A stretch of 64,000 nt of DNA from Streptomyces davaonensis JCM 4913 (GCF_000349325.1 NC_020504.1:1178001-1242000), one strand, 5' to 3'. Counted from the stretch's first letter, positions 8,031 through 17,883 are shown. The notes: generated by a model from the letters alone, not told the origin. Made by a program: numbers and translations.

Positions 8031-9479
8031 TCAGTCGAGCGAGACGACGACGGACTTGACCTTGGTGTAGGCGGCGAGCGCCTCGGGGCCGTACTCCCGG
8101 CCGAACCCGGAGTCCTTGGTCCCGCCGAAGGGCACGGCGGGGTCGAGCATGGCCCAGTCGTTGATCCAGACGATGCCCGCCCGCAGCCGCTCGGCGACCC
8201 GGTGGGCGCGCGCGAGGCTGCCGGTCTGCACGCCCGAAGCCAGGCCGTACGGCGTGGAGTTGGCGAGCGCGACCGCCTCGTCCTCGGTGTCGAAGGGCTG
8301 CACCGTGAGGACGGGGCCGAAGATCTCCTCCTGGACGACCCGGGAGTCGTTGGGCAGGTCGGCGATCACGGTGGGCGGGTAGTAGTAGCCGCCGTCCAGG
8401 TCGAGCCGCTGACCGCCGCAGACGACGCGTCCGCCCTCCTTGCGGGCCAGGTCGACGTACTCCTCGACCTTGCGCAGGTGCCTCTCCCCCGCCATCGGGC
8501 CGACGACGGTCTCGGGCCGGCGCGGGTCGCCGACCGGCACGCCGGGCACCGCTTCGGCGAGGACGGCCAGCAGGGTCTCGTAGAGCGGTCGGGCGACCAG
8601 CAGTCGGGGGCCGCCCATGCAGAACTGGCCGGTGTTGAAGACGAATCCCTTGATGACGGCGGCGACCGCCTTGTCCAGGTCGGCGTCCTCGAAGACCACA
8701 TGGGCGGCGTTGCCGCCGAGTTCCATGGTGACGGGCTTGAGGGCCTGTCCGGCGACGCTCGCGGCGTGCCGGCCGATGGCCGTGGAACCGGTGAACGCGA
8801 TCTTGTCGACGCCGGGGTGGCGCAGCAGCGCCTCTCCGGCCACCGGGCCGGTGCCGGTGACGACGTTGACCACGCCGTCCGGGACGCCCGCCTCCGCGAG
8901 CAGCCGGGCCATGCGCAGGGCGCTGAGCGGGGTCTCGTCGGCGGGCTTGTGCACGACCGTGTTCCCGGCCGCGAGGGCGGGGGCGATCTTCGAACCGGCA
9001 AGGATCAGCGGGAAGTTGAAGGGGGTGATCGCGGCGACCACGCCGAGCGGCTCGCGCCGGGTGTAGGCGAGGGCGTTGAGGGGCGTGTCGCGGTTCGCGC
9101 CGTGCAGGGAGTGGGCGAGGGCGGCGTAGTGCTCGTAGTCGTTGGCGGCGTTGGTGACGTCGACGGCGCGGCAGAGGGTGATCGGCTTGCCGACGTCCAG
9201 GCTCTCCAGTGCGGCGAGTTCCTCGGCGTCGCGCCGGATCAGTTCGGCGACCCGGAGCAGGATCCGGCCACGTTCCCGGCCGCTGAGGACGGACCAGGCG
9301 CCGTGCGCCCGGCGGGCGGCGCGGACGGCGGCGTCCACGTCGGCGGGCCCGGCCTGCGCGACGGTGGTGACGGCCGTGCCCCGGGAGGGGTCGATCACCT
9401 CGGCGCGCGCTCCGTCGGCGGCCTCGCGCCACTGTCCGTCGATGAACAGCCGCCCGGGTTCGATCTCGAAGGCGGTCAT
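8031..9479 (-). CDS. NAD(P)-dependent aldehyde dehydrogenase
   Basis: This 482-residue protein is a full-length ALDH. It carries the proton-relay Asn region ITPFNFPL, the cofactor motif FTGSTAIG, catalytic Glu in MELGGNAA, and catalytic Cys in FNTGQFCMGG. The C-terminal EEIFGPV and FGGTKDSGFGREYG motifs are intact. It fits the betaine-aldehyde/benzaldehyde-like branch; the substrate is not fixed by sequence. It heads a two-gene operon with the alcohol dehydrogenase and is divergent from a MarR regulator, with two related palindromes between them. A GAGGAGGGG site precedes the ATG. Confidence 0.92.
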   Translation of the reverse strand: MTAFEIEPGRLFIDGQWREAADGARAEVIDPSRGTAVTTVAQAGPADVDAAVRAARRAHGAWSVLSGRERGRILLRVAELIRRDAEELAALESLDVGKPITLCRAVDVTNAANDYEHYAALAHSLHGANRDTPLNALAYTRREPLGVVAAITPFNFPLILAGSKIAPALAAGNTVVHKPADETPLSALRMARLLAEAGVPDGVVNVVTGTGPVAGEALLRHPGVDKIAFTGSTAIGRHAASVAGQALKPVTMELGGNAAHVVFEDADLDKAVAAVIKGFVFNTGQFCMGGPRLLVARPLYETLLAVLAEAVPGVPVGDPRRPETVVGPMAGERHLRKVEEYVDLARKEGGRVVCGGQRLDLDGGYYYPPTVIADLPNDSRVVQEEIFGPVLTVQPFDTEDEAVALANSTPYGLASGVQTGSLARAHRVAERLRAGIVWINDWAMLDPAVPFGGTKDSGFGREYGPEALAAYTKVKSVVVSLD

Positions 9480-9511
9480 CGCCCCTCCTCAGCTTTATTG
9501 CCAAGACTTCA

Positions 9512-9563
9512 ACAAACAGGATTCCTGTTTGTCGGCAGTCTCATGAAAGACAAGATTCCTGTC
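9512..9563. promoter_or_regulatory. Two related palindromes between aldehyde dehydrogenase and marR
   Basis: ACAAACAGG (9512-9520) and CCTGTTTGT (9524-9532) are an exact 9-bp inverted repeat with a 3-bp centre. A second copy of the core, GACAAGATTCCTGTC, lies at 9549-9563. They share ACARGATTCCTGT in 12 of 13 positions. Compact palindromes like this in a divergent promoter fit MarR dimers. Confidence 0.7.
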
Positions 9564-9583
9564 AATGCCCTAGGCTCGGCGCC

Positions 9584-10021
9584 ATGACCGCGACCCACCC
9601 CGCCAAGGCACTCCCCTCGCTGCTCTACATGGTCAAGCAGGTGGAGCTCGTGGTGCGCTCACGCCTGGACGAGCTGGTCAAGCCCTCGGGGATCACCGCA
9701 CTCCAGTACACGGCGCTGACCGTCCTGGGGCGGCACGACGGACTCTCGGCGGCCCAGCTGGCCCGCGACTCCTTCGTCACCGCCCAGTCCATCGCCGATC
9801 TCCTGCGGTCGCTGGAGAGCCGCGGACTGGTCCGACGGGAGCGCAATCCGCGCAACCGGCGGGAGCTGCTGATCCTGCTGACCGACGAGGCGCGCGAGCT
9901 CCTGGCCCGGCACGAGGGTCCGGTGCGGGAGCTGGAGGAGCGGATGGTCCGGGAGCTCACGGCGCACCAGGCCGAGCAGTTCCGGCAGGCCCTGTCGAAG
10001 GCCTGGCAGGCACTGTCGTAG
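9584..10021 (+). CDS. MarR-family transcriptional regulator
   Basis: This 145-residue protein has the MarR winged helix: recognition-helix region LSAAQLARDSFVTAQSIADLLRSLESRGLV at about 58-87 and the wing RRERNPRNRRELLILLT. Flanking helices form the dimer interface. It is divergent from the aldehyde/alcohol dehydrogenase operon, and the 104-bp gap holds two copies of a palindrome, so it probably represses that operon until an aromatic or aldehyde ligand binds. That ligand is inferred only from the neighbours. Confidence 0.88.
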   Translation: MTATHPAKALPSLLYMVKQVELVVRSRLDELVKPSGITALQYTALTVLGRHDGLSAAQLARDSFVTAQSIADLLRSLESRGLVRRERNPRNRRELLILLTDEARELLARHEGPVRELEERMVRELTAHQAEQFRQALSKAWQALS

Positions 10022-10182
10022 CGCCAACTGATGTACTCAGGCGCGCAATTCAAAGACATATGTCAATCGAACATGCTCAAATTCTGCCCATCGAGGGTAA
10101 CTTGCAGTGCGGGGAACGGTTTTGCGCTCCGGCGGCGACCGGCAACCCCGCACCCAAGGAGCAGGTTGGAGGCGATGTCGTC

Positions 10183-10563
10183 GTGCAGCAGGAATCTCCG
10201 CCGCTCACCCACCACTTGCGGGTCCACCAGGACCGGGGCCACACCGTCCTGGAGCTCCACGGCGAGATCGACATCGCCGCCGCCGTCGAACTCCTCCCCT
10301 GGCTGGACCGGGTGACGGCGCATTCGCACCCGAGGATCGTGATCGACCTCAGGCCGGTGGAGTTCTTCGACTGCTCCGGGCTGCGGCTGCTGCACCGGGT
10401 GCGCGCACGGGTCCTGGACCAGGGCGGAGAGCTCCGTCTGGTCTGCGCCCATCCGCTCACCCTGCGCGTGCTGCGGGTGACCGGTCTGGCGAGGCTGCTG
10501 CCCCCGCATCCGACGCTGGACGCGGCCCTGGGCCAGCCCGAGGCCACGTCCGGCCCGGTGTGA
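10183..10563 (+). CDS. STAS-domain anti-sigma factor antagonist
   Basis: The STAS fold is clear: strand VLELHGEIDIAAAVEL, then IVIDLRPVEFFDCSGLRLLHRV with the phosphorylatable Ser of the DCSGL motif, then GGELRLVCAHPLTLRVLRVTGL. Such proteins release a sigma factor by binding its anti-sigma kinase when unphosphorylated. I chose the GTG at 10183 (126 aa, usual length) because GGAGG lies ten bases upstream. An in-frame ATG at 10060 would add 41 residues with no family similarity. No sigma factor or RsbW-like kinase is adjacent, so the partner must lie elsewhere. Confidence 0.78.
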   Translation: MQQESPPLTHHLRVHQDRGHTVLELHGEIDIAAAVELLPWLDRVTAHSHPRIVIDLRPVEFFDCSGLRLLHRVRARVLDQGGELRLVCAHPLTLRVLRVTGLARLLPPHPTLDAALGQPEATSGPV

Positions 10564-10565
10564 AC

Positions 10566-10581
10566 AGCCCCTTGGCCGGGG

Positions 10582-10583
<2 letters not shown>
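10566..10583. terminator. Weak hairpin between convergent STAS and tuf genes
   Basis: AGCCCC (10566-10571) pairs with GGGGTT (10578-10583), counting one G-U pair, around a six-base loop. It lies between convergent stops and could end both transcripts, although there is no T-tract. Confidence 0.3.
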
Positions 10584-11775
<1,192 letters not shown>

Positions 11776-11830
11776 TGCGGGGCCTCCTCGTCACGTGAGT
11801 GCGGCCGGGCCGTACCCGGCTACCTCCTGT

Positions 11831-12790
11831 CTATTCGCTCCTCGGCGCGTCGAACAGGGCGCTGACGGACTCACCGTTGTGAATGCGGCGCACGGCCTCG
11901 GCGAGCTGCGGGGCGACCGTGAGCACCCGCAGCTTGTCGGTCCGCTCCTCCTCGGGCACCGGCACGGTGTTGGTGCACACGATCTCCAGGACGTCCGGCT
12001 GCTCGCCGATCCGCTTCAGGGCGCCGGAGGTGAACAGGCCGTGGGTGCAGGCGACCCGGATCGAGCGAGGACCCAACTCCCGCAGCCGGTCGAGCAGTTC
12101 CAGGACCGTGCTGCCCTTGGCGATCTCGTCGTCCAGGACGATGACATCGCGACCCGCGACCTCGCCGATGACGGAGTTGATGCTGACCCGGTCGTCCGCG
12201 AACCGCTGCTTGGCACCGGCGGCCACCTGGGCGCCGAGCATGCGGGCGAACGCGGCGGCCTCCTTGGCGTTGCCGAGGTCGGGCGAGACGACGGTGGTGC
12301 GGGACAGGTCGTAGCGGCGGAAATGGGTGGCCAGTTCGCGCAGCGCGTGCAGATGGTCGACCGGGACCGAGAAGAAGCCGTGCACCTGGGGCGAGTGCAG
12401 GGTCATGGCGAGCACCCGGCTCGCGCCCGCCGCCACCATGAGGTCGGCGACCAGGCGTCCGCCGAGGGAGATCCGGGGCTGGTCCTTCTTGTCGGAGCGG
12501 GCGTAGGAGTAGTGCGGCATGACGACGGTGATCCGCCCGGCGGAGGCCCCGCGGGCCGCGTCGCACATCAGCAGCAGCTCGACGAGGTGTTCCTGGACGG
12601 GGGCGACCAGCGGCTGGACGAGGAAGACGTCCCGCTCCCGGCAATTGGCCTGAAGCTGCACCTCCAGACAGTCGTTGGCGAACCGGCTGACCCGGGTGGG
12701 GCTGAGCGGTACGCCCAGATGCGCGCAGAGCTCCGCGGCCAGTTCGGGGTGGGCACTACCGCTGAACACGGCGATGTCTCGCTCTCGCAC
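11831..12790 (-). CDS. prs: Ribose-phosphate pyrophosphokinase (PRPP synthetase), probable second copy
   Basis: This 319-residue enzyme makes PRPP from ribose-5-phosphate and ATP for nucleotide, His and Trp synthesis. The opening IAVFSGSAHPELA, the loop MPHYSYARSDKKDQPR and the PRPP-binding stretch VIVLDDEIAKGSTV (about 217-230) place it in the Prs family. The binding loop reads DDEIAKGST where the canonical enzyme usually has DDxIDTGGT, which hints at altered kinetics or regulation. The chromosomal housekeeping prs normally sits beside glmU, absent here, so this is probably a paralogue. It precedes tuf in the same direction. Confidence 0.87.
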   Translation of the reverse strand: MRERDIAVFSGSAHPELAAELCAHLGVPLSPTRVSRFANDCLEVQLQANCRERDVFLVQPLVAPVQEHLVELLLMCDAARGASAGRITVVMPHYSYARSDKKDQPRISLGGRLVADLMVAAGASRVLAMTLHSPQVHGFFSVPVDHLHALRELATHFRRYDLSRTTVVSPDLGNAKEAAAFARMLGAQVAAGAKQRFADDRVSINSVIGEVAGRDVIVLDDEIAKGSTVLELLDRLRELGPRSIRVACTHGLFTSGALKRIGEQPDVLEIVCTNTVPVPEEERTDKLRVLTVAPQLAEAVRRIHNGESVSALFDAPRSE

Positions 12791-13013
12791 GGATCCGCTC
12801 CTCGCATGATCATTCCGGCTGCCGGGCTCATGCTACTGAGCGAATCCGCCTCACACGACACCGTCGGCCGGTGCCGGGCGCGCGTGCTCCCTGAGGGAAA
12901 GCGCTCACTCCAATGCGCCCCCTGCGCCTCCGTCAGCAGCACCAATCGGCCAACCGCCCTGTCTCACAAGGGCTTTGGCGGGCATGCGAACAGGAGGAAG
13001 GAGGGCCGTCGCC

Positions 13014-13679
13014 ATGACGACTCCCATCAGGCGCCTCCCCAGGCGCATCCCCGGCTGGGCGAAGGCCGTGAGCGCCGTCGTGCTGGTGCTCGCCGTACTG
13101 TTCGCCGGGATCGGACTGAGTGTGCTGCCGGGCCTCAAGGACCTGTTCGGCACGGAGACCCACGACCGCTCGGGCCCCGCGCTGCTCCAGTCCATCCAGG
13201 ACATCAGCCGCTACGACGCCGCCTCCGGAAATTTCCAGGTCGTGGTGGACCTGGAGAAGGACGCCAAGTACCTGCCCGACGCGATCCGCGGCACCCGCAC
13301 GCTGTACGTCGGGGCGGGCACCGTGGACGCCTATGTCGACCTCGGCAAGGTCGGCGAGGACGACGTGCGGGTCGACAAGGACCGTACGTCCGCCACGCTG
13401 CGACTGCCGCACGCGGCGCTCGGGGAGCCCGCACTGGACCCGGACCGCTCCTACGCCGTGTCCAAGCAGCGCGGACTGCTCGACCGGATCGGCGATCTGT
13501 TCTCGGACAACCCCAACAGCGAGCAGGCCGTGCAGAAGCTCGCCGCCCGGCACATCGGCGCCGCCGCGCGGGAGAGCGCCCTGACCGAGCGCGCCGAGGG
13601 CAACACCACGGACATGCTCAAGGGCCTGCTGCACTCGCTCGGCTTCGAGGAGGTGAGGGTCAGCTACGGGGCCGCCTGA
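13014..13679 (+). CDS. DUF4230-family membrane-anchored protein
   Basis: This 221-residue protein has one N-terminal transmembrane helix at about residues 17-38 and a large outside-facing domain of the DUF4230 family, rich in strands (FQVVVDLEKDAKYLP, RTLYVGAGTVDAYVDLG, ATLRLPHAALG). The function of the family is unknown. I chose the ATG at 13014, which has GGAAGGAGGG upstream; a longer frame beginning at 12975 lacks such a site. A VanZ-like protein follows 70 bp downstream on the same strand, so both may act at the cell envelope. Confidence 0.78.
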   Translation: MTTPIRRLPRRIPGWAKAVSAVVLVLAVLFAGIGLSVLPGLKDLFGTETHDRSGPALLQSIQDISRYDAASGNFQVVVDLEKDAKYLPDAIRGTRTLYVGAGTVDAYVDLGKVGEDDVRVDKDRTSATLRLPHAALGEPALDPDRSYAVSKQRGLLDRIGDLFSDNPNSEQAVQKLAARHIGAAARESALTERAEGNTTDMLKGLLHSLGFEEVRVSYGAA

Positions 13680-13749
13680 TGCGGCATCGTCGGCCGTTGG
13701 GCGGGGTAACCGCCTTACGACGAAGGGAAGTTGAAGACTGGAGGACCGT

Positions 13750-14280
13750 ATGGCCCGCGCAGCCTCACGACCCCGTACGGCGGCTCGCAAGTCCGCGCCG
13801 CCGAAGAAGCCCGCGAAGGCGTCCCGGTCCGGCCGCCCGCTCCGGGTGCTGGCCCAGCTCCTGGCGATGGTGTGCGCGTTCGCTCTGCTGGTGGCGTTCG
13901 CGGTCGTCCTGGCGAGACTGACCTTGCAGCCCTCCCCCGCCTCGGAGGCCCTGACCCACACCAACCTGCGTCCGGGCCGGTCGCTGCGGGCCTATCTGGA
14001 CCAGCCCGAGCTGCGGGACGCCGTCAAGCAGATCGGCGGGAACCTGCTGCTGGGCATCCCTTTCGGGGTGCTCGCGCCGGTCCTCGCCCCGGGGGCGCGC
14101 GGAGTGCTGCGGGTGCTGTTGCTGACGGCGACCGTGATGCTGCTGGTCGAGTGCGCGCAGGGCGCGCTGGTCACCGGCCGCGCCTTCGACATCGACGACG
14201 TCATCCTGAACACGACCGGAGCACTCATCGGATATCTGCTGCTGGGGCGACGCCTGGGGCGGGCGGTGCACACGAGTTAG
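13750..14280 (+). CDS. VanZ-family membrane protein
   Basis: The 176-residue protein opens with a basic, Ala/Lys-rich cytoplasmic tail (1-32). It then has about four membrane helices (34-55, 95-112, 117-133, 148-167). VanZ signatures are present: GNLLLGIPFGVLAP, ECAQ and FDIDDVILNTTGALIGYLL. VanZ proteins are linked to teicoplanin tolerance in enterococci, but most actinobacterial members have no known role; an effect on envelope-active antibiotics is only a possibility here. GGAGG lies before the ATG. It is convergent with the graspetide ligase, 2 bp between stops. Confidence 0.82.
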   Translation: MARAASRPRTAARKSAPPKKPAKASRSGRPLRVLAQLLAMVCAFALLVAFAVVLARLTLQPSPASEALTHTNLRPGRSLRAYLDQPELRDAVKQIGGNLLLGIPFGVLAPVLAPGARGVLRVLLLTATVMLLVECAQGALVTGRAFDIDDVILNTTGALIGYLLLGRRLGRAVHTS

Positions 14281-14282
14281 CG

Positions 14283-15236
14283 TCAGCGCCGCCCCGCGAC
14301 CCGGCGGTCGGCCGCGCTGTGGGCGAGCCACTGGGCGACCGCGGCGGAGATCGGTTGCCCGGTCTCCAGTTCGACGAAGCCGAACTGGCCGCCCTGGTTG
14401 CACTCCAGGAACCACCAGACGCCGTCCGCGTCCTCGGCGAAGTCGAAGGCGGCGTACGCCAGGGAGGCGAGGGCGACGTACTCGCGCACCGCGGCGGCGA
14501 TGCGTCCGGGCACGGGGACCGGCTCCCAGGCGTGCCCGGTGTCGCCGTAGCGGCCGTCCACCTGGCCCGGGTCGGCCGCCTTCCGTGCGGCGAAGAGCTG
14601 TGCGCCGACGCAGGTGAGCCGGATGTCGGCGCGCTTGGGGACGTACCGCTGGAGCAGCGCGGGACCGGCCGCGACGGCGGAGAAGTCCGCGTCGGGGCCG
14701 ATCAGCGTCGTGGGCAGGGCCACTCCGGGTTCTCCGGGCGGCGGCCCCGAGGCGGACTTCACCACCACGTCCTTGTGTTCCTCGGTGAACTCCCGCGCCA
14801 GCCGCGGCGAGGTCGTGAACACGGTCGGCGGTACGGCGAAGCCGCTGAGGTGGGCGACCCGCATCTGCCAGGGCTTCAGGCGTGCCCGCTCCGCGTCCCG
14901 CGGGTGGTTCATCCACCGCGCGGGAGCGGAGTAGAGCATGCCGTACAGCGCCTGCCGGGTCTCGGCGGTCAGCCACGGCGAGGCGTGGGCCGCGTGGGCC
15001 GCCGGCTCGCCAGGCCTGCGCATCCATACGGAGCGCAGGCCGCCCATGCTGAGCACGTGCCCGTTCACCGAGAGGTGGCCGGCGAAGTCGCCGTGCGCGT
15101 AGTCGGCGGACAGCACGGCCTTGCCGGGCAGATCAGCGGGGTCCAGGCGCATGACGGGGGTGCCCGTCGCGTGCAGCCTGGTCACCACCATGTCGGCGGT
15201 GACGTCCTCCTCGGACGTGAGGATCAGAACGGTCAT
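14283..15236 (-). CDS. tgmB: ATP-grasp graspetide ligase (TgmB/MvdD family)
   Basis: This 317-residue ATP-grasp enzyme belongs to the family that installs omega-ester or omega-amide crosslinks in RiPP precursors. The N-terminal recognition part is followed by the nucleotide-binding lysine in VVVKSASG (about 157-164). The late acidic/Asn metal site lies in FDFAEDADGVWWFLECNQGGQFGFVE (about 270-295), the usual form in TgmB proteins. It lies 14 bp after a short precursor gene that matches the TgmA family, so it is almost certainly the maturase. No O-methyltransferase (TgmC/PIMT) is adjacent, which sets this locus apart from many relatives. Confidence 0.88.
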   Translation of the reverse strand: MTVLILTSEEDVTADMVVTRLHATGTPVMRLDPADLPGKAVLSADYAHGDFAGHLSVNGHVLSMGGLRSVWMRRPGEPAAHAAHASPWLTAETRQALYGMLYSAPARWMNHPRDAERARLKPWQMRVAHLSGFAVPPTVFTTSPRLAREFTEEHKDVVVKSASGPPPGEPGVALPTTLIGPDADFSAVAAGPALLQRYVPKRADIRLTCVGAQLFAARKAADPGQVDGRYGDTGHAWEPVPVPGRIAAAVREYVALASLAYAAFDFAEDADGVWWFLECNQGGQFGFVELETGQPISAAVAQWLAHSAADRRVAGRR

Positions 15237-15250
15237 GCGGGGACGGATCC

Positions 15251-15442
15251 TCAGTCGTCGAAGTGCGTCTGGGAACCCGCGGTGGACGTGGTGGTACCTG
15301 CCGCGAGAAGGAGTTCCCGGTCCATGACGGCCGGGCGGCCGTCGGGCAGCACGTTCAGCTGACGTGCCGGGTCGAAGCTGTACGGCGTCACCATGGTCGT
15401 AGGCCCGTTGGGACAGGCGTAGTTGAGGGTGAACGGTCGCAC
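15251..15442 (-). CDS. tgmA: ATP-grasp-modified RiPP precursor (graspetide precursor TgmA)
   Basis: A 63-residue peptide. The leader opens RPFTLNYACPNGP and continues with TPYSFDPARQLNVLP and DGRPAV, the pattern of putative ATP-grasp-modified RiPP precursors. The tail (about residues 49-63, GTTTSTAGSQTHFDD) offers Thr/Ser hydroxyls and two terminal Asp carboxylates for ester rings. The GTG at 15442 is chosen because GGAGG lies eight bases upstream and the family motif starts there; an upstream ATG at 15493 would add 17 unmatched residues. The ligase gene follows immediately, so the two are co-transcribed. The mature ring pattern cannot be read from sequence. Confidence 0.85.
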   Translation of the reverse strand: MRPFTLNYACPNGPTTMVTPYSFDPARQLNVLPDGRPAVMDRELLLAAGTTTSTAGSQTHFDD

Positions 15443-15483
15443 TCGAAAAACCTCCAAGGGTCGCGCATTACCTGCGTACAGTC

Positions 15484-15506
15484 CCTTACGCACGGATTGC
15501 GTAAGG
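15484..15506. promoter_or_regulatory. Perfect inverted repeat upstream of tgmA
   Basis: CCTTACGCA (15484-15492) and TGCGTAAGG (15498-15506) are an exact 9-bp inverted repeat around CGGAT, 42 bp before the tgmA start. It is either an operator for an unlinked regulator or a hairpin in the leader RNA. No regulator gene is adjacent. Confidence 0.55.
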
Positions 15507-15676
15507 AATTCATCACTTTCGGCTACATGGGAGTGAAGGTCGTCACATCGCCTGCATCATCTGCATCGAATATGCCGGGAGTTGACACCAGCCCCACACA
15601 CCACCATCGGATGGCGGCCCTCAGGTGTCACAGGGTCACGAGAACGACCATGGCCGTCACACTCCGAAGCGGACGC

Positions 15677-16453
15677 TCAGCGCGCCACCATCACGAGAAT
15701 GGCCGTGGAGCCGACCGTCACGATGAGGGTCCGCAGGACGACGGGGCTCAGTCGGCGCCCCAGGCGGGCTCCGACCGGGCCGCCGATGGCGGAACCCGTC
15801 GCGAGCAGGGCCACGGCCGTCCAGTCGAAGTCGGCGGCGGCGAGGAAGAACAGCGCGGCGACCGAGTTGACGACGGCGACGAGCACGTTCTTGACGGCGT
15901 TGAGGCGTTGCAGTTCGTCGTCGAGGGACAGGCCCATCAGGGCGACGTAGATGATGCCCTGGGCGGCGGAGAAGTAGCCGCCGTAGACGCTCGCCGTGGT
16001 CAGCCCGGCCAGCAGGAGCGGACCGCCGTCGGGGCGGGCGGGCCGGTCCTTGCGGGCCCGGCGGCGCTGCAACCGCCCGCGGATCAGCGGCTGGCCGGCG
16101 ACCAGGACGAGCGCGACTCCCACCAGCACCGGGACGACCGTCTCGAACACCTCGGCCGGGAGTGCCAGCAGCAGCGAGGCGCCGACGAGCGCGCCGCACG
16201 CGGCACCGACGCTCCACAGGGCGACCCGGCGACCCCGGCCGCGCAGTTCCTCGCGGTACCCGAGGGCTCCGCCGATCGAGCCGGGGATCAGGCCGAGCGC
16301 GTTGGAGACGGTGGCGGTGACGGGCGGCAGACCGGTCGCGAGCAGGACCGGGAAGGAGATCAGGGTCCCTGAGCCGACGACGGCGTTGACGGCGCCGGCG
16401 GCGAGGCCCGCGGCCAGCACGGCGAGCATCTCCGCGAGGTGTGCGGGGTTCAT
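15677..16453 (-). CDS. TauE/SafE (TSUP) family membrane transporter
   Basis: About 258 residues with roughly eight membrane helices. The duplicated TSUP motif is visible as GAVNAVVGSGTLISFPVLLA near the start and GGYFSAAQGIIYVALMGL in the second half. The family exports sulfite, sulfonates or other organic anions; the substrate is not evident here. ATG at 16453 (MNPAHLAEML) is the start I prefer; an ATG at 16465 is in frame and neither has a strong ribosome site. It stands alone, with 230 bp to tgmA and a divergent GH16 gene on the other side. Confidence 0.82.
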   Translation of the reverse strand: MNPAHLAEMLAVLAAGLAAGAVNAVVGSGTLISFPVLLATGLPPVTATVSNALGLIPGSIGGALGYREELRGRGRRVALWSVGAACGALVGASLLLALPAEVFETVVPVLVGVALVLVAGQPLIRGRLQRRRARKDRPARPDGGPLLLAGLTTASVYGGYFSAAQGIIYVALMGLSLDDELQRLNAVKNVLVAVVNSVAALFFLAAADFDWTAVALLATGSAIGGPVGARLGRRLSPVVLRTLIVTVGSTAILVMVAR

Positions 16454-16650
16454 GGCGGCGAGCATAGGAAGCCGACGCTTCGGCGGAGACCGAAGGGTGC
16501 CTGGAACTCGCCGGGACACCCCTTCAACTCCTGGTCCGTACCAAAGTATTGACGCCCCCTTAGATCACGCCTTAAATCAAGAGCCGACACCTTCACCCCC
16601 CACCTCGGTCGGCGCCCGCACCCCACGGGGAGCCGACGGAAGGGAGAGTC

Positions 16651-17883
16651 GTGCCCTCTTCCCGCAGACTCCGCACCTGGCTGCTGGCCGCGCTGTCGGC
16701 CGCCTTGGTCGCCTCCGCCGTGGGCCCCGCGCGGGCCGACGTCGAGGCGGACGCCGCGATCACCGCGGTGACGTTCTCGGACACCTTCGACGGGGCCGCC
16801 GGTTCGGCGGTCGACTCCTCGAAGTGGCAGATCGAGACCGGCGACAACGTCAACAACCACGAGCGGCAGTACTACACGGCGGGCAACCGCAACGCGGCCC
16901 TCGACGGCCAGGGCCATCTGGTCATCACGGCCCGGCGGGAGAATCCGGCCAACTACCAGTGCTGGTACGGGACCTGCCAGTACACCTCGGCCCGGCTGAA
17001 CACCTCGGGGAAGTTCACCGCGCAGTACGGACACGTCGAGGCCCGGATGAAGGTCCCGCGCGGGCAGGGCATGTGGCCGGCGTTCTGGATGCTCGGCACA
17101 CCGGTCAACTGGCCCGACTCGGGCGAGATCGACATCATGGAGAACGTCGGTTTCGAGCCGTCCACCGTGCACGGCACCCTCCACGGCCCCGGCTACTCGG
17201 GCTCGGGCGGCATCGGTGCCGGCTACACCCTCCCGAACGGCCAGGCCTTCGCGGACGCCTTCCACACCTTCGCCGTGGACTGGGCCCCGGACTCGATCAC
17301 CTGGTCCGTCGACGGCAACGTCTACCAGCGGCGCACGCCCGCCGACCTCGGCGGCCGGCAGTGGGTCTTCAACAAGCCGTTCTTCCTGATCCTGAACCTC
17401 GCGGTCGGCGGCTACTGGCCCGGCGACCCGGACGGCTCCACCGTCTTCCCGCAGCAGCTGGTGGTGGACCACGTCTCGGTGACCACGGCCGACTCACCCA
17501 CCGGGGGCGCCCCGATCAGGGGCCTGGCCGGAAAGTGCGTGGACGTCGCCGGGGCGAACCCGGCCAACGGCACTCCCGTGCAGCTCTACGACTGCAACGG
17601 CACCGCCGCCCAGCGCTGGACGGTCGGCTCGGACGGCACGATCCGTGCGCTCGGCAAGTGTCTGGACGTGACCGGAAACGGCACCGCCGACGGCTCGACC
17701 GTCCAGCTGTGGGACTGCACCGGCGGGCCCAACCAGCGCTGGACCGTCACCGCGGCGCGCGACATCGTCAATCCCCAGGCGGACAAGTGCCTGGACGTGA
17801 CCGGCAACAACTCGGCCAACGGCACCCGCCTTCAGATCTGGTCCTGCACGGGCGGCGCCAACCAGAAGTGGACGGTCGGCTGA
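16651..17883 (+). CDS. Secreted GH16 endo-beta-1,3-glucanase with ricin-type lectin domain
   Basis: This 410-residue exported enzyme probably hydrolyses beta-1,3-glucans such as laminarin or fungal wall glucan. A signal peptide (1-29, ending ARA) precedes a GH16 domain at about 38-280. Its catalytic motif GEIDIMENVG places the nucleophile at Glu159 and the acid/base at Glu164. The C-terminal part (about 285-410) is a beta-trefoil ricin-type/CBM13 lectin with three repeats, each with a KC(V/L)DV opening and a QRW- or QKW-type ending. GTG start with AAGGGAGAG upstream. It stands alone. Confidence 0.93.
   Translation: MPSSRRLRTWLLAALSAALVASAVGPARADVEADAAITAVTFSDTFDGAAGSAVDSSKWQIETGDNVNNHERQYYTAGNRNAALDGQGHLVITARRENPANYQCWYGTCQYTSARLNTSGKFTAQYGHVEARMKVPRGQGMWPAFWMLGTPVNWPDSGEIDIMENVGFEPSTVHGTLHGPGYSGSGGIGAGYTLPNGQAFADAFHTFAVDWAPDSITWSVDGNVYQRRTPADLGGRQWVFNKPFFLILNLAVGGYWPGDPDGSTVFPQQLVVDHVSVTTADSPTGGAPIRGLAGKCVDVAGANPANGTPVQLYDCNGTAAQRWTVGSDGTIRALGKCLDVTGNGTADGSTVQLWDCTGGPNQRWTVTAARDIVNPQADKCLDVTGNNSANGTRLQIWSCTGGANQKWTVG

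Noticed and set aside
10060..10182. N-terminal extension of the STAS protein from an ATG at 10060
   Set aside because: The added 41 residues do not look like the family, and GGAGG before the GTG at 10183 gives a normal-length protein.
12791..13013. A hidden gene or RNA in the 223-bp gap between prs and the DUF4230 gene
   Set aside because: I see no convincing frame, palindrome or strong promoter there; it is probably just the divergent promoter region.
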